A stretch of 64,000 bases of DNA from Methanobacterium paludis (GCF_000214725.1 NC_015574.1:248001-312000), one strand, 5' to 3'. Shown: positions 1 through 9,337, counted from the first letter of the stretch. Numbers and translations: made by a program. Notes: generated by a model not told the origin, from the sequence alone.

Positions 1-1
1 T

Positions 2-370
2 TTAAGGGCAACGGACAGTGGAGCTATAGATGCTAACTTGACGGAAGCAACGGCCAGTTCGTCGGGTTCCGGTTATATGGCAACCCAATCTTCAAGCACT
101 GATGTTGAACAGCTTTTAAGAGCTGCATCATCCGGAACATGGAACGATTCACAGGTAAGTGCAGTTTTAAGTTCATATGGATGGAAATTATCTGACTTTG
201 AGAGAGAATCCAATTTAGGTGACCTTGATGCAGAGTATTTAATAGTACTCGAAGTTCCAAGGGAGAATGCATTGTTCCTCATACAGAATATGAATAGTGT
301 AGTATTAACTGTTCCAACGTCGAGTGCACCAGAGTGGATGATTACTGAATTAAAATCGATCTATGGCTAG
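2..370 (+). CDS. C-terminal end of an unknown protein (5' end outside the window)
   Basis: The frame is open to the left edge of the window, so this is the last 122 or so codons of a longer gene; a TTG at 38 could start it but has no ribosome binding site. The visible part begins with a low-complexity Thr/Ser/Gly stretch and continues into a soluble alpha/beta-looking region ending WMITELKSIYG. There are no membrane segments and no motif I recognise. It is followed by about 270 bp of AT-rich DNA before the sortase gene, so it is probably not in the same operon. I give it no function. Confidence 0.6.
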   Translation, partial: LRATDSGAIDANLTEATASSSGSGYMATQSSSTDVEQLLRAASSGTWNDSQVSAVLSSYGWKLSDFERESNLGDLDAEYLIVLEVPRENALFLIQNMNSVVLTVPTSSAPEWMITELKSIYG

Positions 371-637
371 ACGAAAATGTGTTGGCTCATGATTAACTTC
401 AATCATTAGCCAATGTATTCTATTTTTCTAATTTTTTTCTTCTAAGTTGGAATCTTTTGTTACAAATAGAATATTATTAATATTATTTATGATCATAAAT
501 TTATCAGATCATAAAGATCATCTACTATCAAGTTGATTAAGTGAATAATCATGCTTGTGTAGTAGAATTAAACCAGTTGATCTAACTAAAGTTGATTCCT
601 TATAGAGAGATAAAGTTTCAAAGAGGATGGTTTGTTT

Positions 638-1360
638 ATGAAAATTTCAACCCTTTTTGTGGTGCTGGGTTTGGTAATAATCTCACTTTACTGTTTTATG
701 GAAGTGGATTATTATGTGTCCTACCAGGAAATAACTAAAAATACATCAGATGTTCCATATGTAACCATATCAAAAATAGGGCTTGAACAAGCCATAAACA
801 ACAAATCAATAAATTATGGTGTTTACCATGAGCCTGCATCAGCAAACCCCGGCTCTGGAACTGTTATATTATTTGGACATAGAACACTGCATGGATCACC
901 ATTTTTGAACCTTGATAAACTCACGGCCGGGGACAATATAACTGTTGAATGGCCAGGAATAGGGGATGTTGATTACACAGTCATGAACTCAACGATCGTG
1001 CCGGCCTCGTATAGGATGTCGGTGGATCAGGGCAATGTACTCTTCCTCATCACATGTTATCCGTTGGGTTCATCTGCCCAAAGGTTGATAATAGAAGCTA
1101 AACAGGGAAGTATTTATCCAATTCAAAAAACAGAGCAAAAAGCCAATCCTCAAGCACCTTATGCTCCATTAATAATATTAGGGTTCTTTTTAGGAGGAAC
1201 GTTTTTGAGCTATATCTACCCTGTTAAGGATGAAAGGATCATAATATTCATAGCAATTATAGCATTAACACTATTTTTGGTTGTTGAATACTTCTTCCAG
1301 TTACCTACAGATGGCATTGAATCCGCATTATCAAATATAAATAATTTCTTGGGTGTTTAA
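638..1360 (+). CDS. Sortase family transpeptidase, membrane anchored
   Basis: Sortases cleave a C-terminal sorting signal of exported proteins and join them to the cell envelope or to each other. With the ATG at 638 as residue 1 the protein has one N-terminal membrane segment (about 3-23), an extracellular catalytic domain with the sortase triad (His81 in FGHRTLHGSPF, Cys140 in LITCYP, Arg149 in SSAQRL), then two C-terminal membrane segments (about 170-192 and 200-220). ATG 638 is chosen because GAGGATG at 622-628 lies at normal distance; an in-frame TTG at 632 is too close. The substrate is unknown; surface adhesin-like proteins are the obvious candidates. The stop codon abuts the next gene, so the two are probably cotranscribed. 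Confidence 0.88.
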   Translation: MKISTLFVVLGLVIISLYCFMEVDYYVSYQEITKNTSDVPYVTISKIGLEQAINNKSINYGVYHEPASANPGSGTVILFGHRTLHGSPFLNLDKLTAGDNITVEWPGIGDVDYTVMNSTIVPASYRMSVDQGNVLFLITCYPLGSSAQRLIIEAKQGSIYPIQKTEQKANPQAPYAPLIILGFFLGGTFLSYIYPVKDERIIIFIAIIALTLFLVVEYFFQLPTDGIESALSNINNFLGV

Positions 1361-1729
1361 ATGGATGTAAATGAACAGTACTTTAACAATATTTCAGAAA
1401 GAGAAAGAGCCATATTTGAAGGTGCAATCACAATGGGTGCATTGTTCCACCAGTTCGTTGGAACTCCTGTAAACACTGAAAATGCAGCTACACTTGAAAG
1501 GTCAATAAAAGATGCAATGGAACTTCAGCCGTGTATAAAAAAGGTTGAAGTTGTAATAAACAAAGAAATCCTTGAAAAAGTTAAAAATGAATATAGCTAC
1601 GTGTCTCTCACAGGGGACATGTTGGACGTGAAAGTTGTAGCTGAGTACGGTGATAGAAAAGCTTTTATAAGACTCAGATACATTGAAGACCTTAATTACC
1701 CGTTAATGTACGTTGAAAGGATTGAGTAA
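1361..1729 (+). CDS. mptD: Archaeal dihydroneopterin aldolase MptD (DUF381)
   Basis: A 122-residue protein with the hallmark stretch ERAIFEGAITMGALFHQFVG near residues 15-34 and QPCIKKVEVVIN near 50, matching the small archaeal MptD family of methanopterin biosynthesis. The enzyme splits 7,8-dihydroneopterin into 6-hydroxymethyl-7,8-dihydropterin and glycolaldehyde; methanopterin is the C1 carrier of methanogenesis. The ATG follows the sortase stop codon with no gap, so it is translated from the same message. The pairing with a sortase has no evident functional logic. Length is typical for the family. Confidence 0.85.
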   Translation: MDVNEQYFNNISERERAIFEGAITMGALFHQFVGTPVNTENAATLERSIKDAMELQPCIKKVEVVINKEILEKVKNEYSYVSLTGDMLDVKVVAEYGDRKAFIRLRYIEDLNYPLMYVERIE

Positions 1730-2094
1730 TTAATTTCTATTTTATTAACTAATTTTTAATTAATCTAAAATTATATGGTTATAACTGCTTTTGCTGCTGA
1801 TAATATATTACTGCGCAGGTTATATTTTGATAGACTATATCAGAGACAGTTTCATCCAAAAAACCATAGAAATGATTAGGGAAATTTTTATCCTCCAAAT
1901 ATAATTTTAATTTAAATTTTTTTATTTAATATATTTTAGCAGATTTATAGATAGTTTTTTAGATTTTAGTGCAGTTAATATTATTAAATGAAATAGGTTT
2001 TCATTAAATTGATAATAGGTTTGATAACCTTATTAATACTGCATCTGGTATTTTTTAACAATTAAAATCATATTACCTATATTATCTGTAATCT

Positions 2095-2131
2095 CAACAT
2101 ATGTTGTTGATTCTCTCAAGTTTTGAGAATC
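2095..2131. promoter_or_regulatory. Two dyad elements upstream of the kor TATA box
   Basis: CAACATATGTTG (2095-2106) is a perfect 12-bp palindrome. It is followed by GATTCTC (2109-2115) and its exact inverse GAGAATC (2125-2131) around a 9-nt loop. Both lie 20-55 bp upstream of the TATA-like box, a position used by archaeal activators or repressors. The binding protein is unknown. Confidence 0.4.
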
Positions 2132-2150
2132 ACTAAGATTTGCTTACAAT

Positions 2151-2158
2151 TTTTATAT
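2151..2158 (+). promoter_or_regulatory. TATA box of the kor operon
   Basis: TTTTATAT about 46 bp before the korD ATG, placing the expected transcript start near 2180 with a short leader. It is the best TATA-like box in front of korD. Confidence 0.5.
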
Positions 2159-2203
2159 GAGCATATGCATACACAATATAGAATTTAAAATTAGGGAATG
2201 AAC

Positions 2204-2413
2204 ATGATAACAGTTAATAAGAATTTATGCAAAGGATGCAACATCTGCACAGAATTCTGCCCTCAAAAGGTCTACGAGCAGTCTGAAAAACTTAATAAGA
2301 AAGGAATTCGGTTGCCTATTCCAAAAAATGAGGAAAAATGTAAAAAATGTGGGTTATGTGCTTTGATGTGTCCAGATCAAGCAATAAAAGTAGATGAGAA
2401 GGATGAAGACTGA
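2204..2413 (+). CDS. korD: 2-oxoglutarate:ferredoxin oxidoreductase, delta (ferredoxin-like) subunit
   Basis: A small protein with two 4Fe-4S motifs, CKGCNICTEFCP near residues 9-20 and CKKCGLCALMCP near 47-58, the arrangement of the delta subunits of archaeal 2-oxoacid oxidoreductases. It passes electrons from the thiamine site to external ferredoxin. ATG 2204 is preferred over ATG 2198 because AGGGA at 2193-2197 has good spacing only to 2204. The end overlaps the start of korA. The kor-sucC neighbourhood decides the 2-oxoglutarate assignment; by sequence alone a pyruvate or 2-oxoisovalerate delta subunit would look similar. Confidence 0.85.
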   Translation: MITVNKNLCKGCNICTEFCPQKVYEQSEKLNKKGIRLPIPKNEEKCKKCGLCALMCPDQAIKVDEKDED

Positions 2414-3527
2414 ACGATTATTTATACAGGGCAACGAAGCCTGCGCAAGAGGGGCCATAAAAGCGGGCTGCAGGTTCTTCGCAGGATATCCAATAACTCC
2501 CTCAACAGAAGTAGCAGAAGACATGGCTCTTTTCCTTCCGAGGGAAGGAGGATCATTTATACAGATGGAAGATGAGATTTCAGCGTTGGGGGCGGTTATA
2601 GGTGCTGTTTGGGGTGGTATGAAAGCCATGACAGCAACATCAGGACCAGGTTTCTCCTTGATGCAAGAGCACGTAGGTTATGCAGCAATGACAGAAACGC
2701 CGTTAGTTATAATAAACATGCAGAGGGGCTCACCATCTACGGGACAGCCAACAAGAGCATCCCAAAGTGACATGATGCAAGCAAGATGGGGTTCCCACGG
2801 AGATTATGAAGTAATAACATTATCTCCTTCATCTGTCCAGGAATGCTTTGATTTCACAGTAGAAGCCTTCAACCTTGCAGAGAAGTACAGAGTTCCAGTA
2901 ATGGTAATGGGCGATGAGATCGTGGGGCACATGAGAGAAAAAATCACGATATCTGAACACGTTGACATCACCCCACGTAAAATGCCGCAAGAGACTCCTG
3001 AAAAGTTTTTACCGTACAAAGCAGACCCAAACGGAACTCCAGCTATGCCTGCATTTGGTGATGGTTATAAACTTCACATAACCGGTTTAACTCATGATGA
3101 AAGGGGTTATCCTGATGCTTCAGATCCTCAGACTCATTCAAAGCTGGTGAACAGGCTCTGCGACAAGATCCTGAAAAACAGAGATGAAATCGGAAGGATA
3201 AAAACAACATTCACTGAAGATGCAGATATAATTGTGATTTCATACGGTGCACCTTCAAGATCTGCTTTAACAGCTGCTAAAAAGGCAAGAGAAACGGGTA
3301 TAAAAGCAGGATGCATAAAAATTGACACTGTCTGGCCTTTCCCGGAGGAAAAATTGATAAAAGCCACAGAAAATGCTCAAAAAATTATTGTGGCCGAATT
3401 AAATTTGGGTCAAGTATTTTATGAGGTTCAAAGGGTTTTAAGGGATAAAGATGTTGTATTGCTCTCAAAGATAGGTGGAGAAATGCAACTTCCTGAAGAG
3501 ATACTTGAAAAGATAAAATCTGTTTGA
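2403..3527 (+). CDS. korA: 2-oxoglutarate:ferredoxin oxidoreductase, alpha subunit
   Basis: The protein carries the alpha-subunit signature FFAGYPITPSTEVAE near residue 28 and the long domain that closes over the thiamine diphosphate of KorB, followed by a C-terminal transketolase-type domain (VISYGAPSRSA, GGEMQLPEEI). In methanogens without a full TCA cycle the enzyme works reductively, making 2-oxoglutarate from succinyl-CoA for glutamate synthesis. ATG 2403 gives the usual short N-terminus MKTERLFIQGNEACARG; ATG 2394 is an alternative. It overlaps korD by 11 bases. Unusually, 342 bp separate it from korB. Confidence 0.9.
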   Translation: MKTERLFIQGNEACARGAIKAGCRFFAGYPITPSTEVAEDMALFLPREGGSFIQMEDEISALGAVIGAVWGGMKAMTATSGPGFSLMQEHVGYAAMTETPLVIINMQRGSPSTGQPTRASQSDMMQARWGSHGDYEVITLSPSSVQECFDFTVEAFNLAEKYRVPVMVMGDEIVGHMREKITISEHVDITPRKMPQETPEKFLPYKADPNGTPAMPAFGDGYKLHITGLTHDERGYPDASDPQTHSKLVNRLCDKILKNRDEIGRIKTTFTEDADIIVISYGAPSRSALTAAKKARETGIKAGCIKIDTVWPFPEEKLIKATENAQKIIVAELNLGQVFYEVQRVLRDKDVVLLSKIGGEMQLPEEILEKIKSV

Positions 3528-3869
3528 GGCAGATAATTGATATGCAGATAATTGATTATATGGGATATTAAGGAGTTTAACAAAGATTAAATTCTTTATA
3601 ATATGCAAAATCCAAAAAAAATGGATATAATTTTAATTTAAATAATTTAAGGGAAATCTATCCAAAACAGTGAATTTAAACGAATTTATTGCCTTTGAAA
3701 GATGATTCAATTAAAAAAAATTTAATAGAAGATCTTAAACTAATTCGAAATTTCCATTTCAAAATTTCATAATCAAGAAATTAACCTCATAATCACGGAA
3801 TTAACCAGTTGTAATTTTAAAATTGAAACATGATCGAAACATGATCTTACAATACGGAGATGAAAAAAG
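3528..3869. other. 342-bp gap inside the kor operon, made of short tandem duplications
   Basis: There is no credible gene here. The gap contains three tandem duplications: 15 bp at 3529-3543/3544-3558 (one or two differences at the end), about 20 bp at 3768-3787/3788-3807 (three differences) and an exact 11 bp at 3825-3835/3836-3846. The korB ribosome binding site (GGAGATG, 3856-3862) lies at the right edge. Confidence 0.6.
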
Positions 3870-4736
3870 ATGGATAAAAGGAAAGAGAGTCGTTTTATGA
3901 AGTACCTCAGGAAAGAAAGGCTTCCACACATCTTTTGTGCTGGATGTGGAAATGGGATCATCATGAACACTTTCTTAAATGCCATGGAGCTTGCAGAAAT
4001 TGATTTTGACAACTTAGCATTGGTCTCGGGAATAGGCTGTTCCTCAAGGATACCAGGTTATTTGAAGTGTGATTCATTGCATACCACCCATGGGAGACCA
4101 ATATCATTTGCAACAGGGCTTAAGCTTGCAAATCCGGATTTGGATGTTGTGGTATTCACTGGAGACGGTGACGCAGCCGCAATAGGGGGTAACCACCTCA
4201 TTCATGGGGCAAGAAGGAACATAGACATCACTGTCATATGTATAAACAACAACATTTATGGAATGACTGGTGGTCAAATAAGCCCAACCAGCCCTAAGGG
4301 TAGTTATGGAAGTACAGCACCTTATGGGGCTCTTGAACGACCTTTTAATCTTTCAGAACTTGTAAAAGCTGCAGGTGCAACCTATGTTGCAAGATGGACT
4401 ACGGCCCACCCGTTAATGCTTTCATACGCCATAAAAAGCGGCCTAAAAAACAAAGGATTTTCATTTGTGGAAGCAATTTCACAGTGTCCAACTTACTTTG
4501 GACGTAAAAACAAGATGAAAACTCCAATTGAAATGATGCAATGGTTTAAGGAAGCAAGTGTCTTTAAAAAAGTGGCAGAGGAAATGGATGAAAGTCAGCT
4601 TGAAGGAAAAATTGTTATTGGCGAGTTTCAGAATAAAGAAGGGCCTGAATTTTCAGAAAGACTATGCAATCTCATTGGAGAAAAATGCGCAACTGGCAAG
4701 CCGTCATCCATTAGATCAGCTTATGAGGGGGATTAA
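3870..4736 (+). CDS. korB: 2-oxoglutarate:ferredoxin oxidoreductase, beta (thiamine diphosphate) subunit
   Basis: This subunit binds thiamine diphosphate: the GDGD motif at residues 98-101 begins the Mg-TPP motif and ends with INNN near 125-128, followed by IYGMTGGQ. The N-terminus has CAGCGNG (23-29), typical of 2-oxoacid oxidoreductase beta subunits. It pairs with KorA to form the catalytic half of the enzyme. ATG 3870 is supported by GGAGATG just upstream; ATG 3897 is a weaker alternative. The stop lies 2 bp before the TTG start of korC. Confidence 0.92.
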   Translation: MDKRKESRFMKYLRKERLPHIFCAGCGNGIIMNTFLNAMELAEIDFDNLALVSGIGCSSRIPGYLKCDSLHTTHGRPISFATGLKLANPDLDVVVFTGDGDAAAIGGNHLIHGARRNIDITVICINNNIYGMTGGQISPTSPKGSYGSTAPYGALERPFNLSELVKAAGATYVARWTTAHPLMLSYAIKSGLKNKGFSFVEAISQCPTYFGRKNKMKTPIEMMQWFKEASVFKKVAEEMDESQLEGKIVIGEFQNKEGPEFSERLCNLIGEKCATGKPSSIRSAYEGD

Positions 4737-4738
4737 AA

Positions 4739-5296
4739 TTGCGTAAAGAGGTAAGAATAGCAGGATTCGGAGGTCAGGGAATAATACTGGCAGGGATTGT
4801 CATTGGAAAAGCTGCCGCACTACACGATGGCATACACGCAGTTCAAACACAATCCTACGGTCCTGAAGCAAGAGGAGGAGCTTCAAGAACAGAACTTGTT
4901 ATAAGTGATGAGGAAATAGATTATCCCAAAGTTCAAAGTCCAGATATACTCATCGCAATGTCTCACGAGGCACTAATGGCATATCTGGATGATCTAAAGG
5001 ATGGGGGAATTCTCATAATAGATCCTGATATGATCGTTGAGGAAGAGGTGCTCCCATTTGTTACAGAACACAATATAAAACTTTACAGGGCACCTGCAAC
5101 CAGAACTGCCGCAGAAAAATTAGGCTTAAACATCGTTGCAAACATCGTGATGGTTGGGGCTATAACGAGGATAACAAAGATAGTATCAGAGGAAGCAGCC
5201 CGTAAATCTGTAGCGGAAAGTGTGCCACAAGGAACGCAGGATAAAAACCTCGCTGCATTTGATGCTGGAGCAGCACTGGCTGATGGGGAGGTTTAA
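4739..5296 (+). CDS. korC: 2-oxoglutarate:ferredoxin oxidoreductase, gamma subunit
   Basis: A 185-residue protein with the gamma-subunit signature AGFGGQGIILAG near residue 8 and QSYGPEARGGASRTEL near 39, the domain that helps bind coenzyme A. It starts with TTG, chosen because GAGGGGATT at 4725-4733 is a clear ribosome binding site and no ATG exists nearby. The genes korB, korC and sucC follow one another with 2-bp gaps, so they are a tight translational unit. The symbol korG is also in use for this subunit. Confidence 0.9.
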   Translation: MRKEVRIAGFGGQGIILAGIVIGKAAALHDGIHAVQTQSYGPEARGGASRTELVISDEEIDYPKVQSPDILIAMSHEALMAYLDDLKDGGILIIDPDMIVEEEVLPFVTEHNIKLYRAPATRTAAEKLGLNIVANIVMVGAITRITKIVSEEAARKSVAESVPQGTQDKNLAAFDAGAALADGEV

Positions 5297-5298
5297 CC

Positions 5299-6405
5299 TT
5301 GAAAATTCATGAACACGTAGCAAAGGAAATATTTGGATGGGAAGGAATATCAGTACCACAAAGTCAGATTGCAGAAACTTCCCAAGAAGTACAGGAAGTA
5401 GCAGAGAAACTGGGTAAACCCGTTGTACTGAAATCTCAAGTTCTTGCAGGTGGAAGAGGCAAAGCAGGAGGCATAAAATTTGCAGATAATCCTTCTATGG
5501 CTTATAAAATAGCAGAAGAACTTTTTGGATCTGAATTAAAGGGGGAGATTGTTGATAAATTGTTGGTCGAGGAAAAACTTGACATAAAATCAGAGTTTTA
5601 TGTGAGTGTTGTGATGGACAGATCAGCTAAAAAACCTTTAATAATGGCAAGTTTAGAAGGTGGTATGGATATAGAACAGATAGCCAATAACACCCCTGAT
5701 AAAATTGTTAGATATTATTTGAATCCCCTTGATGAGTTTCTGCCTTACCAGGCAAGGGAAGTTGCCAGAAAAATGAGAGTTCCAAATAATCTAATTTCAA
5801 AGGTTGGATCCGTAATCTGGAAGTTATTCAATGTTTTCAAGAAATACGATGCCACAATAGCAGAGATAAACCCTCTGGTACTCACTGATAACGGGGTCAT
5901 GGCGGCTGATGCAAAGCTCGAAGTTGATGATGATGCAATTTACAGACAAAAAAAGCTTGCAAAACTAGAAAATGTCCAGAAAGATGAGTTTGCATATGTG
6001 AAACTTCCAGGTGACATAGCTGTGATTGGAAACGGTGCAGGCCTCACATTGAGTGGAATGGACATGCTAAAACTTTACGGTGGAGAACCAGCCACTTTCC
6101 TTGATATAGGTGGTGGATCATCTCAGGAGAACATTTCAAAGGCAATTAAACTTGTAATATCTAATGAAAACGTTAAAGTTGTCTTTTTGAATGTTTTAGG
6201 CGGAATAACGAGGGCAGATGATGTTGCACGTGGTGTTTTAGACGTCTTAAATGTTTCTCAACGTAATGTACCAATTGTTATAAGACTTACTGGTACCAAT
6301 GAAGATGAAGGACAGAGGATTCTGGCTGAAGCAGGACTTTCATTTGAGACTTCTATGGAGGAAGCTGCACAAAAGGCTGTTAAAATCTGCAAGTCATTGA
6401 GTTAA
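5299..6405 (+). CDS. sucC: Succinyl-CoA synthetase, beta subunit
   Basis: The N-terminal ATP-grasp domain starts MKIHEHVAKEIFGWEGI and continues with VVLKSQVLAGGRGKAGGIKF; the C-terminal ligase-CoA domain holds AVIGNGAGLTLSGMDML and FLDIGGGSS. The enzyme links succinate, CoA and a nucleoside triphosphate to succinyl-CoA, the substrate of the adjacent Kor enzyme. TTG 5299 is the start, with GGGGAGGT at 5285-5292. The alpha subunit sucD is not in the window, so it must be encoded elsewhere. Length (368 residues) is normal. Confidence 0.93.
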   Translation: MKIHEHVAKEIFGWEGISVPQSQIAETSQEVQEVAEKLGKPVVLKSQVLAGGRGKAGGIKFADNPSMAYKIAEELFGSELKGEIVDKLLVEEKLDIKSEFYVSVVMDRSAKKPLIMASLEGGMDIEQIANNTPDKIVRYYLNPLDEFLPYQAREVARKMRVPNNLISKVGSVIWKLFNVFKKYDATIAEINPLVLTDNGVMAADAKLEVDDDAIYRQKKLAKLENVQKDEFAYVKLPGDIAVIGNGAGLTLSGMDMLKLYGGEPATFLDIGGGSSQENISKAIKLVISNENVKVVFLNVLGGITRADDVARGVLDVLNVSQRNVPIVIRLTGTNEDEGQRILAEAGLSFETSMEEAAQKAVKICKSLS

Positions 6406-6730
6406 TCAATTAAATTTATTCTATTTTTCTAAATAATCTAAACTTCCTGTTTCTTTTAATAATTTACTAGATTAAATTAGAATCTCTTGTTTAAGGAGAG
6501 TTACTTCTACGTAAACATGAGAGTTCTATTTCTTAGATTATTTTTTTATTTTAAGGACATATCCATAAAGCATATTCCAGTAAATAAGATAAAGAAATAG
6601 CAAAAGATAAAGATTTATACTAGATCTAACGAATTTTCTCAAAGGATTCAACTTACATTAAATATTACATTTAGATCTATTTTTACATTTAAGATTATTT
6701 TAAGAGTATTTTAAAAAAATTAAAAATTAG
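6406..6730. other. 325-bp intergenic region between convergent genes
   Basis: AT-rich DNA between the sucC stop and the end of the minus-strand membrane protein gene. T-runs just after sucC (TCTATTTTTCT near 6418-6428) and the A/T tract near 6710-6720 could end transcription from both sides. Nothing else is recognisable. Confidence 0.5.
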
Positions 6731-7813
6731 TTAAACTCTTCTTCGAATGCTGATTATATGGGCCATTACAAGGGCGGAAAGTACCATGTAGGTAACCATT
6801 GCAGCCCCGTTAATGGTCCTGTTGAAGAGGAAGAGTCCTACGATGCTTTGGGCTATAAATGCTGTTAACGCACCTATTAATAAAGCTTCACGGCCTAAAT
6901 ATCTTCTGCTCCCATTTCTACGTTTGCTCCGGTATTGTCTCAGAATATAAAATCCTGTGCATATTACGATCATACACCATGTTAACAGTAATATGAGGCT
7001 ACCGTATCCAAAATCGAATGCTACTCCAAATATTCCGGGCAGCATGTAGTCTATGATGTCTTTTTTGGTGACCAGAACACCTGCAAATAGGGGAAATGGT
7101 AGTGTTAATGAATTTATAAGGTTCATTGGTAATGATATATATCCATCGGACCCTCCAAGGCAATTTGCTCCCCAAAAACAGGAGCCCTGAACGTGGCCCC
7201 AGAGTGTGGTGTTTTTTATAACCATGGATAAACTTGGCATTGCATAATCTTCAAGCCGTGAGATTCGAAGCAGTGGACTAAGTACGGGAGTACTAAGCAC
7301 TCTTGAAAGTAGTTCAAGAATTCCAAAACTTCCTAATACTGTAATTATAACGGTTATTATCCTTTTTGGGGTTATTCTAGAGGTTCTTTTAAAGCTTTTT
7401 GACATCATGACAGCACCCACTGCCCAGCCAATGAACCAAAGAAGCAGGAATGATCTATGCATTAGCCCCCCTGCAACCGCTATCACAAAGAAGAGCACAT
7501 AAGCTAAGGTTTTTATTGAAGAAGATTTGATTTCGACCTCATTTAACAGGCTTGCAGAGGCAGCCAGGGTCACCCATGCAAAGACAGCCATGGGGCCGAA
7601 GGGGTGGGTGAACTCATGGTGCGATAGAAAAGGTAAAAAAAGGATGGTTGTATCCAAACCGAAGAGTGCAGCTAATATCACTGTTAATACGAGTGATAGA
7701 AAAAGAACCATACTCAAAGGGATCACTATGGCGTTGAATAAGAGCAGTATTCCGATGTGTATAAGGATTGCGACTTCTATTATGAACTGAAGATGATTCT
7801 GGGCTATCAACAT
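6731..7813 (-). CDS. Polytopic membrane protein of unknown function
   Basis: A 360-residue protein with about eight to ten hydrophobic helices spread over its length, a loop with two cysteines (GSCFWGANCLGG, near residues 210-221) and a short basic C-terminus (ISIRRRV). I do not recognise the family. The ATG at 7813 is supported by AGTGAT upstream on the minus strand. It lies 160 bp downstream of the DUF1002 gene on the same strand and may share its transcript. The pair of extracytoplasmic cysteines might form a disulfide; this is inference. Confidence 0.65.
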   Translation of the reverse strand: MLIAQNHLQFIIEVAILIHIGILLLFNAIVIPLSMVLFLSLVLTVILAALFGLDTTILFLPFLSHHEFTHPFGPMAVFAWVTLAASASLLNEVEIKSSSIKTLAYVLFFVIAVAGGLMHRSFLLLWFIGWAVGAVMMSKSFKRTSRITPKRIITVIITVLGSFGILELLSRVLSTPVLSPLLRISRLEDYAMPSLSMVIKNTTLWGHVQGSCFWGANCLGGSDGYISLPMNLINSLTLPFPLFAGVLVTKKDIIDYMLPGIFGVAFDFGYGSLILLLTWCMIVICTGFYILRQYRSKRRNGSRRYLGREALLIGALTAFIAQSIVGLFLFNRTINGAAMVTYMVLSALVMAHIISIRRRV

Positions 7814-7972
7814 GGTTTATCACTATGATGTTTAGGATGATTACTAGTATTTATTGTTGTATAAATTTACCATATTGGATTATAAATTCATATTACGGAG
7901 TTTTGTTTAATTTAAGTCAATATTTAAACCTAAAAAGATTTAAATAGAAATTTAAATCGGGAATAATGTATT

Positions 7973-8836
7973 TTACTGCCCTAAGAGTCCTTTTAAATAA
8001 TCGAATATTCCCTGGAGATAATTCATTATTTGGTTTAAAATACCACTAGCATCTGTAGCCTGCTGTGTAACATTTTTAAGTTGGTTTTTAAAGTCAGTAA
8101 GACTTCCCTGTGCTTTCTGGGAGTTTGAAATAGCATTTGCAATCTGTTGGGCTTGTTCATCAGTTAGGTTGATGTTCGCGCTGTTTGCCATGTTAATTAC
8201 TATGATTTTTATCTGGGAGGGATCCTCTAGATTCTGTTTTTGAACCTCAGTTTTAATTTTGTCAAATAGATCAGCTATGTTGTCTGCATTTTGACCAGTC
8301 TCATTGACTATTTGAGTTTCTGTGTAAAGTTCTGCTGTGGCTGCCTCTTTTGCCTGATCAGGTATTGGAGTTCCCACTGCAATTTCATAGGACTTAAATA
8401 CTCCTGCAAGTGCTGCCTCTCCAGATGCGGTGGTAGGTGATGTTACCACAACGTATCCATTAGTTATTCCTGATGATTCTAATGCATTTTCGTACATTTT
8501 AGGTGTTACAACGTTTATTTTACTTGTATCAACTATTATTTTAATACCGTTGCTGTAACTCAGATCAACCATTGCACAGGAGTATATTTGGCTTGAAGGG
8601 TATGTTTTACCAGTTATATTTTGGGATATTTCATTTACCTCAGAAGCAGTTATGACCTTTGAATTAGCATCGCTAATATTTTGAGAGGTGTGTGACTGGA
8701 AGTAGTTGTTTACTGAGTTTTTCCAATCTGAATTTCCGTATGTTGTTTCTCCATAAGTTACTGCAAATCCAGAAACAGCGTAAATTGGACTTAAAGCTAC
8801 AATTATTAAAACTAATCCTATTAACAACTTTTTCAT
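7973..8836 (-). CDS. Secreted DUF1002 family protein
   Basis: The protein starts with a signal peptide (MKKLLIGLVLIIVALSPIYA), followed by a region matching the DUF1002 family: conserved SCAMVDLSYSNGIKI, VTPKMYENALESSGI and SPTTASGEAALAGVFK. The family occurs in Firmicutes and methanogens and has no firm function. The C-terminal part is helical and ends in an amphipathic segment (IMNYLQGIFDYLKGLLGQ) that could lie on a membrane. ATG 8836 is chosen because AGTGATT precedes it and it makes a clean signal peptide; ATG 8854 would add six residues. It probably acts at the cell surface. Confidence 0.75.
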   Translation of the reverse strand: MKKLLIGLVLIIVALSPIYAVSGFAVTYGETTYGNSDWKNSVNNYFQSHTSQNISDANSKVITASEVNEISQNITGKTYPSSQIYSCAMVDLSYSNGIKIIVDTSKINVVTPKMYENALESSGITNGYVVVTSPTTASGEAALAGVFKSYEIAVGTPIPDQAKEAATAELYTETQIVNETGQNADNIADLFDKIKTEVQKQNLEDPSQIKIIVINMANSANINLTDEQAQQIANAISNSQKAQGSLTDFKNQLKNVTQQATDASGILNQIMNYLQGIFDYLKGLLGQ

Positions 8837-9337
8837 GGGAATCACTATTTTCATTGACTTAATCTTGCCCTATTGTAATTAAGTTTTTAGAGTTTAGATC
8901 ACAGTTTTTAAATCATTAAACTCAATTTAAACTGAATTAAACCTTTTAGACTGCTTTAATTAGTATTATATTAATACGCTCAAGTTACCATGATCTTTGT
9001 AAGATCTTTTTTTTTATTGAGATTTTTTTATTGAGACAGTTTATCTAACTTAATCTTAGTTGATCTAATCTTTTTTTAATATTTGATTAACATCTTAATT
9101 AAACTTTATGGGATGAAACAAATTTTAAAATACGTTGAATTCATTTTAAAATCCATGAACATCACTATCACAGCTTTAAAAATTTGTATGAACATTAGAA
9201 TTACTTTAGAAGGAAATGTAAAGTATTTTTTGTTAATGTTTGAAGTTATGCTTAAATTGTTCTAAAAACAGGTGTTTCATTCCAATCTTAAATAAAAAAA
9301 AGTTTATGAATTGATAAAGTAAGGATAAGAAAAAAAA
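8837..9337. other. 501-bp intergenic region
   Basis: Very AT-rich DNA between two minus-strand genes. A 60-codon plus-strand frame at 9083-9265 has no ribosome binding site and a composition like the surrounding DNA, so I do not call it. A short repeat (TTTTTTTATTGAGA twice near 9010-9035) is present. The promoter of the DUF1002 gene must lie near 8860-8900 but no box stands out. Confidence 0.5.

Larger units (their letters stand above)
1730..2203. other. 474-bp intergenic region upstream of the kor operon
   Basis: AT-rich DNA with no coding sequence that I can support on either strand. The right-hand 110 bp carry the kor promoter and two dyad elements (separate entries). The left part holds only runs of A and T. 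Confidence 0.6.

Noticed and set aside
9083..9265. 60-codon plus-strand frame between the DUF1002 gene and taw1
   Set aside because: No ribosome binding site, composition equal to the AT-rich surroundings, Ile/Leu/Lys-rich translation without a plausible fold.
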